Assembly: GCF_003667825.1 (NCBI RefSeq)
Contig: NZ_CP033043.1
Span: forward strand, 1,303,001-1,367,000
DNA from: Metabacillus litoralis
Lineage (GTDB): Bacteria; Bacillota; Bacilli; Bacillales; Bacillaceae
Length of the DNA stretch: 64,000 nt
Reading direction: 5' to 3'
Shown: positions 8,293 to 16,965 of the stretch, piece by piece
Position numbering within the stretch: the stretch's first letter is position 1
Layout of the letters: the number at the start of each line of letters is the position of its first letter
Notes under the pieces: generated by a model
The model's input: only the letters and a program-made list of their open reading frames with translations
What the model was told of the DNA's origin: nothing
Database searches by the model: none
Program-made: the position numbers and the translations under genes

Positions 8293-8661
8293 TCATTTAA
8301 TATTCTCATTTAGATATTTTCTTATTTTCGAGGCTATTTCAGTGGGGTTAGGTACTTGAAAAATCACATATTTATATTTTACATGACCCTCTAACTCAAT
8401 AATAACCAGCGGTTCTAAACGTTCATAAGATAAAAAATACCATTCATTAGCAAACTTAAAACTGCCTTCATAAATATGTAATGGAGACAAAGAAGTGCCA
8501 GGCATTCTGAGCATCCACCGAGGCGCATCAAAATAATCAACTAAGACACTTTCGATTGTCTTGTAAGGAATGTGTACTTTTCGTTTTAAAGCAAAATACC
8601 CTGTTAAACCGGTTAAATGTAAAATTAGTTCATCTTCACCAAATTGAAGTTCTCTTCCCAT
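8293..8661 (-). CDS. Small PH-like domain protein
   Basis: This is a 122-residue soluble protein. The start at 8661 is chosen because GGAGGTG sits 5 bp before it; an upstream ATG at 8685 would contain that site. The pattern of beta strands (LILHLTGLTGYFALKRKVHIPYKTIESVLVD) ending in a helix (NPTEIASKIRKYLNE) resembles bacterial pleckstrin-homology-like domains. No function is known. It lies between the sigma operon and a DUF3951 gene on the same strand. Confidence 0.6.
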   Translation of the reverse strand: MGRELQFGEDELILHLTGLTGYFALKRKVHIPYKTIESVLVDYFDAPRWMLRMPGTSLSPLHIYEGSFKFANEWYFLSYERLEPLVIIELEGHVKYKYVIFQVPNPTEIASKIRKYLNENIK

Positions 8662-8716
8662 TTTAACACCTCCATAAAAGAACATTTTCCTTCAAACCAT
8701 TAACGCTATAAGATCA

Positions 8717-8929
8717 TCACTTTTTATTACCATCATCTTGTTTCTCATCTTCGGTTAGAATTTCTTGTTCTTCATGAAATGACACTTCTGTTTGTCCTGT
8801 GATTTCGTCAAAGGGTGTATAAAAAGGACTTGCACTTTTTTTCTTAATGAAAACCTTATAAAAACTGATTATAACTAACAAAACAATAACAATTGGAAAA
8901 CCTATTGTGATCATATTCATGGGATCCAT
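8717..8929 (-). CDS. DUF3951-type small membrane protein
   Basis: This is a 70-residue protein with one N-terminal membrane helix (about 5-27) and a conserved-looking tail SPFYTPFDEITGQTEVSFHEE that is the signature I associate with DUF3951 in Bacillus. The start at 8929 is chosen for the GGGGGGAAGCAG sequence just before it. Family members are small, spore-former-associated and of unknown role. Confidence 0.65.
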   Translation of the reverse strand: MDPMNMITIGFPIVIVLLVIISFYKVFIKKKSASPFYTPFDEITGQTEVSFHEEQEILTEDEKQDDGNKK

Positions 8930-9166
8930 CTGCTTCCCCCCAAATAGTTTTCGTCCTTTTCCTATGATAATAATACGGTAGTAAAAAATGTAAGTTTCAC
9001 TTTTTTTCCTGCCCAGTACCTTCCTACAAGGTGAATGCTGAGTTCTTTGCATCTCTGGTCATGGTGTACATTTCTGATTTTATCAGGAAGAATTCATACA
9101 GCCGTCCAATCAAAGCCTTAGTCAAATCATACTATATATTAACCTCATGAAAAGGAGGTGTAAGAT

Positions 9167-9283
9167 ATGAGTGGCGGATATGGTTACGGTTCTGGTGCAG
9201 GTTTTGCACTAATCGTTGTCCTATTTATCCTTTTAATCATCATTGGTGCTTCTTACGTAGGTGGAGGCTACGGTGGTTACTAA
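9167..9283 (+). CDS. YjcZ-family small glycine/tyrosine-rich protein
   Basis: This is a 38-residue protein, [20 protein letters not shown] onward, with a central hydrophobic helix and a GGGYGGY end. This is the hallmark of the YjcZ/TIGR01732 family of sporulation-associated small membrane proteins. It has a strong AAAGGAGG site 7 bp before the ATG and is followed by an intrinsic terminator. A paralogue lies at 24999-25154. Confidence 0.9.
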   Translation: MSGGYGYGSGAGFALIVVLFILLIIIGASYVGGGYGGY

Positions 9284-9301
9284 TAAATAGGATATTAAGT
9301 A

Positions 9302-9332
9302 AGGCAGACTATTTAAGTAGTCTGTCTTTTTT
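9302..9332 (+). terminator. Intrinsic terminator after the YjcZ gene
   Basis: AGGCAGACTA ... TAGTCTGTCT followed by a T-run, directly after the YjcZ stop. Confidence 0.85.
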
Positions 9333-9452
9333 AGTTTGACTGAACAATTTATTACTTGATCCTTCATTAATAAATAAAAGTTGACTTTATCATGATTCAA
9401 CCGAATAATTACCTTTTTTATATAAAAAAATAACGCAGAAAGGAGAATGTTC

Positions 9453-9629
9453 ATGAATGAAAAAAAAGAACCACAATTTTGCAGCGGTGAACTCCAACCT
9501 GATCAGTTAAAAGGCTATTATGGAATGGATCCAGAAATGAGTCTTCTATCTGTAAACTTTGCAACAACTGAAAATCCATATCTTAACGAGCATTACCAAT
9601 TAGATTCTAAAGAAAATGAAAAAGAATAA
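9453..9629 (+). CDS. Small hypothetical protein (58 residues)
   Basis: This is a short acidic soluble protein (MNEKKEPQFCSGELQPDQLK onward). The start at 9453 is chosen over the ATG at 9447 because AAGGAGA ends right at 9446, giving normal spacing only for the second ATG. It contains one cysteine and a PYLNEHYQLD stretch and resembles nothing I can name. The strong ribosome binding site and downstream terminator support a real gene. Confidence 0.6.
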   Translation: MNEKKEPQFCSGELQPDQLKGYYGMDPEMSLLSVNFATTENPYLNEHYQLDSKENEKE

Positions 9630-9639
9630 ATGACAAAAA

Positions 9640-9673
9640 GTCAGGCATTTGCTGTTACTAGTTCATGCCTGAC
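9640..9673. terminator. Inverted repeat between convergent genes
   Basis: GTCAGGCAT and ATGCCTGAC form a perfect 9-bp stem with a 16-nt loop between the small gene and the lipoprotein gene. Confidence 0.6.
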
Positions 9674-9683
9674 TGTAAGGGAC

Positions 9684-10454
9684 TTATTCATTTAGCAATT
9701 TTAATGTCTCTAACCCTACCTTATCATAGTGAACTTCTCCAAATTCACCAGACTTTGCATCCATGTTAATGATTATTCGATCTGCACCATCTTTGTGAAT
9801 TGCACGAAAAATAACTGTCCATATTCCATCGTTTAAAATGCTTTCTTCTGATTCAATAATCATCCCTTCACCTTCATGTTCCTCAAACCATTTTTTCACT
9901 TCATCCTTTTCCTTTGCCCTGTCTCTTGCTTGCTCAACAGTTAATATTTCAGGATCTTTATCAGTGTCCAACTCTATAGGGAATAATGATATGAAAGAAT
10001 CGTTATCATGCTTTTGGAAAGAAAAAGATACCTCATACATGCCACCTAGTGCTTGAACAGTACTTTGATCTGTTAAGTTTATTTCACGTTTAAAGGTAAC
10101 TTGCTTCTCAAATGTTTCATTAGGCTCCATTTTCTTTAAATCTTTCGGATCAAGAACACTTTCACAATTCATTTCTTCTCCATTACTGTTAAGATATATA
10201 TGTGCATCATCTTTTTTTATAGAAATACTAAAAGGAATACCACATCGATCGTTATAAACAATTGCCTCTTTACTCGTATTGGTGATTGATGCATTTATGT
10301 TTATCTCTTTTTCCATCTCTATAGTAGCTTGTAAGGCAATGCCATTCTGTTCAACATCATGTGTGAGCACCTGTGTGTCACTAGATGATGATGGCTCTTT
10401 TATATCACAACCACTTATGATTAGAATAAAAAGGATAACCGCTAACTTTTTCAT
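9684..10454 (-). CDS. Lipoprotein with an N-terminal BsuPI-like domain
   Basis: This is a 256-residue lipoprotein: signal peptide MKKLAVILFILIISGC with a lipobox at Cys16. Residues 35-160 form a beta-rich domain (IEMEKEININASITNTSKEAIVYNDRC, ending at MYEVSFSF) similar in pattern to intracellular proteinase inhibitor BsuPI-type domains. The C-terminal third (WTVIFRAIHKDGADRIIINMDAKSGEFGEV) resembles a PepSY-like fold. It is anchored outside the membrane and its function is unknown. It is monocistronic. Confidence 0.65.
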   Translation of the reverse strand: MKKLAVILFILIISGCDIKEPSSSSDTQVLTHDVEQNGIALQATIEMEKEININASITNTSKEAIVYNDRCGIPFSISIKKDDAHIYLNSNGEEMNCESVLDPKDLKKMEPNETFEKQVTFKREINLTDQSTVQALGGMYEVSFSFQKHDNDSFISLFPIELDTDKDPEILTVEQARDRAKEKDEVKKWFEEHEGEGMIIESEESILNDGIWTVIFRAIHKDGADRIIINMDAKSGEFGEVHYDKVGLETLKLLNE

Positions 10455-10641
10455 TTCATCCCCCTTTAATAAATTGTCTTTCCCCTATCATAAAACAAAT
10501 GGTAGTAAATGGTAAGGGTTTAAGCGGGAAAATTGACAAAAAAATTTATTTATGCTATAATTTACCAAATAACTATTTGTGTGTATAATAAGGTTCTCCT
10601 GGCCAGGGGAATCTTATTTTTGTTATATCGGAGGAAAAGTG

Positions 10642-11547
10642 ATGAAGAAAAATGAATCCAGTGTAACTTCCTTGATTACAGCCTTTAGTCGAGCCTACCA
10701 TAGTATGTATGATACACCCCATATTTTTAATGACTATATTGCCAAAAACTTACTTACCCAAGAAGAATTTATAGATATTCGCGAAAACCTGATAAATAGT
10801 ATTGAGCTTTTCAATCAAGACATTGCTGAAAAGTTAAAAAATAAACCGGATGAAATTTTAAAATGGATCACGCAAATCCAACTTTCTCCTACGCCTCTAT
10901 CACGTGCGGCTTATTGTGAACAAGTATTAAAAAATGAAATCGCTCTAGGTGTTCAACAATATGTTATTTTAGGAGCTGGATTTGATTCCTTCTGTCTGCG
11001 AAACCAGGAATTACATTTAGAAGTATTTGAGGTTGATCATCCTGCAACACAGGAAAATAAAAAGAGTCGGTTAGCAAATGATGAAATTCCAGATACTCTT
11101 CATTTTGTTCCGGGTGATTTTACAAAGGACTTTACGATACAAAGTCTTGTGAAAGAAGGGTTTCATCCTGAACATAAAACATTTTTTAGTCTGTTAGGTG
11201 TTTCTTATTATTTAACAAAACAAGAAAATGCTAATTTGATTTCTACATTATTTAGTAAAGTCCCTCAAGGAAGTTCCATCGTTTTTGATTATGGAGATGA
11301 ACATCTTTTCGAAGAAAAAGGAAAGTTTAATAGAGTTCAAAATATGGTGAAAATGGCATCTGCTAGTGGTGAACAGATGAAATCATCTTTTACTTATGAA
11401 GAAATGGAGAAAATGTTAGAACAGTCTGGTTTACTCATTTATGAGCATTTATCACCTGAAACGATACAACAGCAATTTTTTAGTAATCGTTCAGATTATT
11501 TGTCTGCGTTTGAGACAATTCATTATATTCATGCTGTAAAAAAATAG
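10642..11547 (+). CDS. Leucine carboxyl methyltransferase-fold SAM methyltransferase
   Basis: This is a 301-residue protein of the TIGR00027/Ppm1-LCMT family. Diagnostic blocks are SRAYHSMYDTPHIFNDYIAKNLL near the start, YVILGAGFDSFCLR (SAM-binding motif I, about 112-125), FEVDHPATQENKK and SLLGVSYYLT. The start at 10642 is chosen for the CGGAGGAAAAG site. Homologues act on small molecules or in polyketide clusters, but the substrate here is unknown. It is monocistronic with a terminator after it. Confidence 0.85.
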   Translation: MKKNESSVTSLITAFSRAYHSMYDTPHIFNDYIAKNLLTQEEFIDIRENLINSIELFNQDIAEKLKNKPDEILKWITQIQLSPTPLSRAAYCEQVLKNEIALGVQQYVILGAGFDSFCLRNQELHLEVFEVDHPATQENKKSRLANDEIPDTLHFVPGDFTKDFTIQSLVKEGFHPEHKTFFSLLGVSYYLTKQENANLISTLFSKVPQGSSIVFDYGDEHLFEEKGKFNRVQNMVKMASASGEQMKSSFTYEEMEKMLEQSGLLIYEHLSPETIQQQFFSNRSDYLSAFETIHYIHAVKK

Positions 11548-11558
11548 AGTTCTTAGTA

Positions 11559-11589
11559 GAAACCTCCCATACTTTACATGGGAGGTTTC
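11559..11589 (+). terminator. Intrinsic terminator
   Basis: GAAACCTCCCAT and ATGGGAGGTTTC form a perfect 12-bp stem followed by a T-rich stretch. Confidence 0.85.
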
Positions 11590-11726
11590 CTCTTTCTATC
11601 TCTTAAAAATCGCCTTTGTCCACATTTTTACAAAAAAATAAAGACTTAAAAACTTATCTTCTTTATTTTAAAGTTATAAATAAGGGAAAAAGATAAAAAC
11701 CATAGTTCAGAGAGGGAATTTTAATA

Positions 11727-12368
11727 ATGAAAATTGAATCACCTAAAATACAAAATCAAGATAGCTTACCATTGAAAAATTTTACTGATATTTTCTATGA
11801 AGAAGACTTAGAACTAGAAATGTGTCAAATTAATGATGCTTTATTTGATAATGAAGTACTTCCTAGAGCTCGATTTTATAAGATGCTCTTTAAAAATTGC
11901 AAGTTTAACTCTACAGACTTTTCTAAAATTGATATCACAGATGTTATTTTTGAAAACTGTGATTTTTCCAATGCAAAAATGAATTCTTCTTCTATACACA
12001 GAGTTGAATTTAAAAATTGTAAGCTACTTGGTGTAGATCTAACTGAATCTAGCTTTGGAAATGTTCACTTTCAAAATAATTTACTTAACTTATCAGGTTT
12101 TGGGAATTCAAAACTAGAAAAAGTCATCTTTCAAGATACATCATTAGAAAGCGCCGATTTTTATGAATGCAAATTTAAAAAGGTCGATTTTACAACGTGT
12201 AACATAAACAGTGCAAGCTTTGAAAGCACATCTCTCAAAGGAATAGATATTAGTACGTCTTCCTTTGATTCACTCACTGTGTCATTATCTGATCTTCAGG
12301 GCTGTAAAGTTTCTTCCTATCAGGCCGTTCAATTTGCGGCAATCTTAGGATTAGTTATTGCGGATTAA
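11727..12368 (+). CDS. Pentapeptide repeat protein, Qnr-like
   Basis: This 213-residue protein is built from A(D/N)LXX-type repeats (CKFNSTDFSKIDITDVIFENCDFS and so on) that should fold as a right-handed quadrilateral beta helix. Its length (Qnr proteins are about 214-218 residues) and its C-terminal block (SDLQGCKVSSYQAVQFAAILGLVI) align in pattern with the Qnr end (GVxLDxYQAxLLxERLGI). Qnr proteins mimic DNA and protect gyrase from quinolones. That activity is plausible but unproven here, and chromosomal Bacillaceae homologues are often intrinsic. The start follows GAGAGGG. Confidence 0.75.
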   Translation: MKIESPKIQNQDSLPLKNFTDIFYEEDLELEMCQINDALFDNEVLPRARFYKMLFKNCKFNSTDFSKIDITDVIFENCDFSNAKMNSSSIHRVEFKNCKLLGVDLTESSFGNVHFQNNLLNLSGFGNSKLEKVIFQDTSLESADFYECKFKKVDFTTCNINSASFESTSLKGIDISTSSFDSLTVSLSDLQGCKVSSYQAVQFAAILGLVIAD

Positions 12369-12382
12369 GACACTACCTACAA

Positions 12383-12415
12383 CCAAAGCCACATTCGCGA
12401 TGAATGTGGCTTTGG
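12383..12415. terminator. Bidirectional terminator
   Basis: CCAAAGCCACATT and AATGTGGCTTTGG form a perfect 13-bp stem between convergent genes. Confidence 0.8.
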
Positions 12416-12421
12416 AAATCG

Positions 12422-14665
12422 TTATGATATTTTCTCTAAAAATTTCTTTTCAAACTCGATTGAATTCACTGCTTGTGAAAAGAGATAGCCTTGTCCAATT
12501 TTACAACCATTTTCAAGTAGAATTCTTACTTGATTTTCCTTCTCTATTCCCTCAGCTACAACATTTAAATTCATGTTGTTTCCCAAATCAATAATGGTTT
12601 TGATCATCATCTGTTGGTTATGATCGTCTGGATTTTTAATAAAAGACTTATCAATTTTTATCGTATCGATCGGTAGCTGCTGAAGCACATGTAAGGAGGA
12701 GTATCCAGTTCCAAAATCATCTATAGAAATTTTAATTCCTAACTTTCTTAGACGATTTAAAATATGAATACTAACATTTATCTCTTGCATAATGCTTTCT
12801 GTAATTTCTAATTCTAAAAATTGTGGCTCTAGCCTTGACTCTTGTAGAGCTTGACTGACAATTTCAACAAAATCTTTATTTTTAAGTTGCCTTACAGAAA
12901 CATTGATTGAAACACATAAAGATGGATAGCCTTTTTCCTGCCATGCTTTACTCTGCTTACATGCTGTCTTTAGCACCCATTCTCCAATAGAGATAATTTG
13001 TCCTGTTTCTTCCGCAATGGGAATAAATTCAACAGGCGAAATTATACCTAATTCAGGGTGATTCCAACGCAGCAACGCTTCCATGCCATTGATCTTATTA
13101 GTCTCTAAATCTACCTTTGGCTGATAAGAAAGAGAAAAGTGATTTTTTTCGATAGCACATCGCAGTTCATTTTCTATTTTCATTTTTCTAGTATTTATTT
13201 TTTCTAGTTCCGTGTTATAAAATTTAAAGTTGTTTTTCCCATTTTCCTTCGCTAGATACATGGCAGCATCAGCATTTTTAAGAAGGTCCTCACCATTATC
13301 TCCATGATCAGGATATCTACTAATCCCTATACTTGGTGTGACGATAATTTCATGTTCATCTATTCGAAATGGCTGCGTAAATTCATTTAATATCCTATGG
13401 GCTATCATTGAACATTGTTCTTCTAAACCTTCAGAAACGATGATGACAAACTCGTCTCCGCCTAGTCTATAAATTTGAGCAGAATCATCTAAAGCGTCGC
13501 TAAGTCGTTCTGCTGTTTTTATCAAAACGTGATCTCCGCGATAATGTCCTAGTGTATCATTTATTACTTTAAATCGATCAAGGTCTAATAATAAGACAGC
13601 CATGCTTTTATTAGTAGCATGATTCAATCTTTCACTTAAATCCTCTTGAAAGCTAGCTCGATTATTTAAACCAGTCAATGGATCATGATAAGCCAAAAAT
13701 TTATACTCTTCCACAAGCTTTTTATTTTTAGTTAAAACTCTAAGTTGGCGAGCTATAATCAAGTTCATAACAATGACCAAACCTAAACTAAGAAGATTTA
13801 GTTTCCATTCATAACTATGTGTAACTAAAACAATCAGAACGATTACACTAAAGTATGGAAAAATTCTTTCTCTAGTATCGAATGGATTCATAATGTGCAA
13901 TCTTGTTTCGGCCCTATTATTCTTAGCGTAATAGCCTCCAATTCCTATCAATAAGATTGACACCATCCATAGAAAATCCGACAAACCTCCAGGCTGATAC
14001 GTTTCCATCGTCGCTTGATATGCGTAATAAGAATCAGCTATTACTTGCAAAAAGAACCCAATAATAAGATATAAAAACATATTCTCTTCTTGTTTAACTT
14101 GTTGAATTAAATAGTAAAGAATCGTTATAACAAATAATATACTTAAACTTATAATAGGATAGGCAATATTTGTGATAATCATGATAAAAGATTCCGATTT
14201 TAAGATATTCGGTCTTATTAAATAATGTGCACTAACGGCTGTAGCTGATATCATAAAAACAACGATATTAAATATGTAGGAGCTAGTTGATGCAATAAGA
14301 CTAAATTCTCTTACTTTATAAATCAAGGCCGATAAATAGAACATATAAGCTAAAAGCCAAATGAAATAAGAGTTATCAGGAAACAGGGTTGTACTTTCAA
14401 ACAATTGGTGCTTAAACCATAAAGTATTTGATAGTATTGTCAGAATGACACCGATTCCTAATAAAAGCCAAAAGTATTTACTTTTCTTACTCATACTTTT
14501 ATAAGCTTTTATGAGCCAAATCAAGCTAAGAATTCCAACAATGATTTGAACGAAAGTAAGTCCTAAAGATTCTAGTAAAGGATCATGTATAAAGATCTTC
14601 CAAGTGAAATAAATGAAAGCGGATACAAAAAGTGTGGTTGTAGGTAGTCGACCAATCTTTAGCAT
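12422..14665 (-). CDS. Membrane-bound GGDEF-EAL c-di-GMP enzyme
   Basis: This is a 747-residue protein. About nine membrane helices fill residues 1-310. A GGDEF domain (about 325-485) has the intact active site RLGGDEFVII and no RxxD inhibitory site just before it. An EAL domain (about 500-745) has GMEALLRWNHP and DDFGTGYSSL intact, plus VAEGIE. It can in principle both make and degrade c-di-GMP. A c-di-GMP-I riboswitch (14745-14832) lies in its leader, so its own product or substrate probably controls its expression. The start follows GTGGGGGATT. The membrane part has no named sensor domain. Confidence 0.92.
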   Translation of the reverse strand: MLKIGRLPTTTLFVSAFIYFTWKIFIHDPLLESLGLTFVQIIVGILSLIWLIKAYKSMSKKSKYFWLLLGIGVILTILSNTLWFKHQLFESTTLFPDNSYFIWLLAYMFYLSALIYKVREFSLIASTSSYIFNIVVFMISATAVSAHYLIRPNILKSESFIMIITNIAYPIISLSILFVITILYYLIQQVKQEENMFLYLIIGFFLQVIADSYYAYQATMETYQPGGLSDFLWMVSILLIGIGGYYAKNNRAETRLHIMNPFDTRERIFPYFSVIVLIVLVTHSYEWKLNLLSLGLVIVMNLIIARQLRVLTKNKKLVEEYKFLAYHDPLTGLNNRASFQEDLSERLNHATNKSMAVLLLDLDRFKVINDTLGHYRGDHVLIKTAERLSDALDDSAQIYRLGGDEFVIIVSEGLEEQCSMIAHRILNEFTQPFRIDEHEIIVTPSIGISRYPDHGDNGEDLLKNADAAMYLAKENGKNNFKFYNTELEKINTRKMKIENELRCAIEKNHFSLSYQPKVDLETNKINGMEALLRWNHPELGIISPVEFIPIAEETGQIISIGEWVLKTACKQSKAWQEKGYPSLCVSINVSVRQLKNKDFVEIVSQALQESRLEPQFLELEITESIMQEINVSIHILNRLRKLGIKISIDDFGTGYSSLHVLQQLPIDTIKIDKSFIKNPDDHNQQMMIKTIIDLGNNMNLNVVAEGIEKENQVRILLENGCKIGQGYLFSQAVNSIEFEKKFLEKIS

Positions 14666-14744
14666 AGCAATCCCCCACTTAATTAAAAATAAAAGCTTTA
14701 TAAAAATAAAAGGCTACTTCCAAATGGAAATAACCTTAAATCGT

Positions 14745-14832
14745 TATTCCTTTGGAAACTCAGCCACCATAGGTTTCCCCGTAGGTCTGTAGCTTTGCGT
14801 CATCATTTTTCAATGATTTTGCCTTTTCAGTG
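14745..14832 (-). ncRNA. c-di-GMP-I (GEMM) riboswitch
   Basis: The minus strand reads GGCAAAATCATTG, then GACGCAAAGCTACAGACC, then ACGGGGAAACCTATGGTGG and CTGAGTTTCC. These are the conserved GEMM-I elements: the GGCAAA start, the ACGCAAAGC internal loop and the GAAA tetraloop with its receptor side. A long hairpin follows (TTCCAAAGGAATAAC / GGTTATTTCCATTTGGAA), whose left arm overlaps the aptamer 3' end, a plausible expression platform. It precedes the GGDEF-EAL gene by about 80 bp. Confidence 0.88.
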
Positions 14833-15020
14833 AATTTTTTTTAATTATTTCATTTATTTTATCATGTTTACCTTGTAAAAAATAGTCCTTTTTAACTATG
14901 AGAATCGTTTTGTGGAACGTTATGTCGAACATGCATGGAAATGGTTCCAATTTCATAAAGACAGGGCTTTCAAAAATGACTATACTTCTTTTACAACTAT
15001 TATTTCGAGGTGAACACAGA

Positions 15021-16031
15021 GTGAAGGTATTTAGAAGCGCAATTGGTTTCATGTTTCTCCTATTTGTAGCGTTTTACCCTATTAATGCAAGTGCAGCAAC
15101 GTTAAATGAAGCCCAACTTGCTGTGAAGAAAGCAGAAAGCTATGGAGGATCATTAAAATGGCAAATGTCTGTGGAAAGAAACAATGGAATTAGAGACATA
15201 GATATGAAGCTTTATAATGATACGAAAACTTATTATCAAAAAGCAGTCACTATTGTTTCTTCCTTAAAGAAAAGCACAGCTAAAACTCAATTAGAAGCTA
15301 GATTATCTAGTAATGTGAAACAACAAATTGATAAATCAGCCACTTATATTGATGCTTTAAAAGTTGGACAATCTGTAGAGGCAAAAAGATTAGAGCTTAA
15401 AAAACGCAATGATTCTCTTGTCATGAATCATGAGACAGTTATTCTTTATAACAATCTCTCTGCAGAAATCAAAAAGCTAGACCGAGTTGTTTCACGAGTG
15501 TATGGAAAGCCAAATCGTGATGCCTTTCGTGAAAAGTTTGTAAATCCAGCAAGATTAGAGCAAAACAGAATTATTTATCCTGTATCTGCCTTTATTGAAC
15601 TGGAACGGGCAAAACAAGAATTGGCTAAAAATGAAGTGAATGTTGATTATGTTCTAGATCGATTTATTTTGATTGATCGCTTTCTAGAAAAAATCGAACA
15701 GGAATCTATTTACTTAAACATTGCGAGTAATCTTCACATCCTAGAAATGGAATTGGCTGACATGAATACCTTTGATGGACCAAGAGTCATTTCTGTTGAG
15801 GTGGTTGAAGACGCAGCTAATACGATTCGTGTTCTATTCAAAGGCGGAGAGGCAGATCCTGTAGAAGAGGAATACTATGAAATCGAGATACCATACGAGG
15901 TTGGGAAAAACAGTGTTATTGGCTTTGAGCATGGTGGCTATGAGTATTTGGTGAATATCTATTGGAATGAAGGTCAATTTGGCGGTTTATTTGCACATGT
16001 TATTGAGCTTGATTCTAGAATAATAGAATAG
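15021..16031 (+). CDS. Secreted helical protein, SbsC-like
   Basis: This is a 336-residue exported protein. The GTG at 15021 is chosen because CGAGGTG lies 8 bp before it and a signal peptide follows at once (VKVFRSAIGFMFLLFVAFYP, ending NASA). The mature part is mainly helical with paired-helix repeats (ATLNEAQLAVKKAESYGGSLK; YYQKAVTIVSSLKK) like S-layer SbsC-type stretches, then a beta-rich C-terminal domain (ISVEVVEDAANTIRVLFKGG). No enzyme motif is seen. A wall or surface structural role is inferred. Confidence 0.65.
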   Translation: MKVFRSAIGFMFLLFVAFYPINASAATLNEAQLAVKKAESYGGSLKWQMSVERNNGIRDIDMKLYNDTKTYYQKAVTIVSSLKKSTAKTQLEARLSSNVKQQIDKSATYIDALKVGQSVEAKRLELKKRNDSLVMNHETVILYNNLSAEIKKLDRVVSRVYGKPNRDAFREKFVNPARLEQNRIIYPVSAFIELERAKQELAKNEVNVDYVLDRFILIDRFLEKIEQESIYLNIASNLHILEMELADMNTFDGPRVISVEVVEDAANTIRVLFKGGEADPVEEEYYEIEIPYEVGKNSVIGFEHGGYEYLVNIYWNEGQFGGLFAHVIELDSRIIE

Positions 16032-16040
16032 GTTCTAAGC

Positions 16041-16077
16041 AAAAAAGAGAAATCCTCATTCGGATATCTCTTTTTTT
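16041..16077. terminator. Bidirectional terminator
   Basis: AAAAAAGAGA-ATCC and GGAT-ATCTCTTTTTTT pair between convergent genes. The right arm overlaps the 3' end of the hydrolase gene. Confidence 0.75.
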
Positions 16078-16886
16078 AGTTTACTAGATAGTAACCAGTC
16101 TTTAAATAAACTCTGAACGACCGCTCTTTTTTCAATCGTCATCAAGTGACCCGCCTGATCAAGGACTGAAAAGGAAAGATTAGAAAACATATCCAGAAAA
16201 GGAAGATAATCACGATAACCGCAAATAGAATCCTGTTTCCCTAAAATAAAAAGTGTAGGAGTATGTAAATTGTTCATGTCGCTAAACGGGTCATTCTTCA
16301 AGTAATACCCCTCTTCCCTCCAATTAGACAAAAGAAACTCGCGATCTGCTAATAAACGACCTGGCTGAATTGTACGGAGAAAGGATTCAATATTTTCCTT
16401 TGTTTGATAAACAAGTAAAGTGTTAATAGCACCTCTAACCTCGGGATCTATTGTTTTCAATACATCCTCATCTACTTCTCTTACCACTTTTATTGGTAAG
16501 GTTCTTTCTTTTTTATGGATGGCAGGTGCAAGTAAACACAAGCTCTTTACGGAATCTCTTTTTCTACTAAAAATTCCTTGAGCTAAATACCCTCCATAAG
16601 AATGACCTACTAACGAAAATGTGTGAACTTTTAACTCAGTCTCTATAAAAGAAAGAATTATATCTAAGAAATCTTGAGTAGACTTTAGACTTTTCCCAAT
16701 CTTACTTTTCCCGTGAGCTGGAATGTCTATATAAATTCGCTGAAAGCCTTTCATATTGTGAAAAATAGGCTCGATCCAGGCTGTCATGGAGCGATGATCT
16801 GTTCCCATAGCATGTAAAATAAGAATAGGATGTCCCTCTCCATACGTTTCATAAAATAATTGACTATCTTTAAAATGAACGATCAT
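16056..16886 (-). CDS. Alpha/beta hydrolase
   Basis: This is a 276-residue cytosolic alpha/beta-hydrolase. The oxyanion block is ILHAMGTDHRSM (about 23-34), the nucleophile elbow is LVGHSYGGYLAQ (Ser about 96), the acid is in FILGKQDSICGY (about 215-220) and the base is in DQAGHLMTIEK (His about 247). The sequence fits the small-molecule esterase/haloperoxidase-like group. The substrate is unknown. It is monocistronic. Confidence 0.85.
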   Translation of the reverse strand: MIVHFKDSQLFYETYGEGHPILILHAMGTDHRSMTAWIEPIFHNMKGFQRIYIDIPAHGKSKIGKSLKSTQDFLDIILSFIETELKVHTFSLVGHSYGGYLAQGIFSRKRDSVKSLCLLAPAIHKKERTLPIKVVREVDEDVLKTIDPEVRGAINTLLVYQTKENIESFLRTIQPGRLLADREFLLSNWREEGYYLKNDPFSDMNNLHTPTLFILGKQDSICGYRDYLPFLDMFSNLSFSVLDQAGHLMTIEKRAVVQSLFKDWLLSSKLKKEISE

Positions 16887-16965
16887 CTATCATTCACCCT
16901 TTCATTATTGGTTATCTAAGAGCTGGATACTTTATCTAGAAACACAGAAGAATCATATGGATTAA

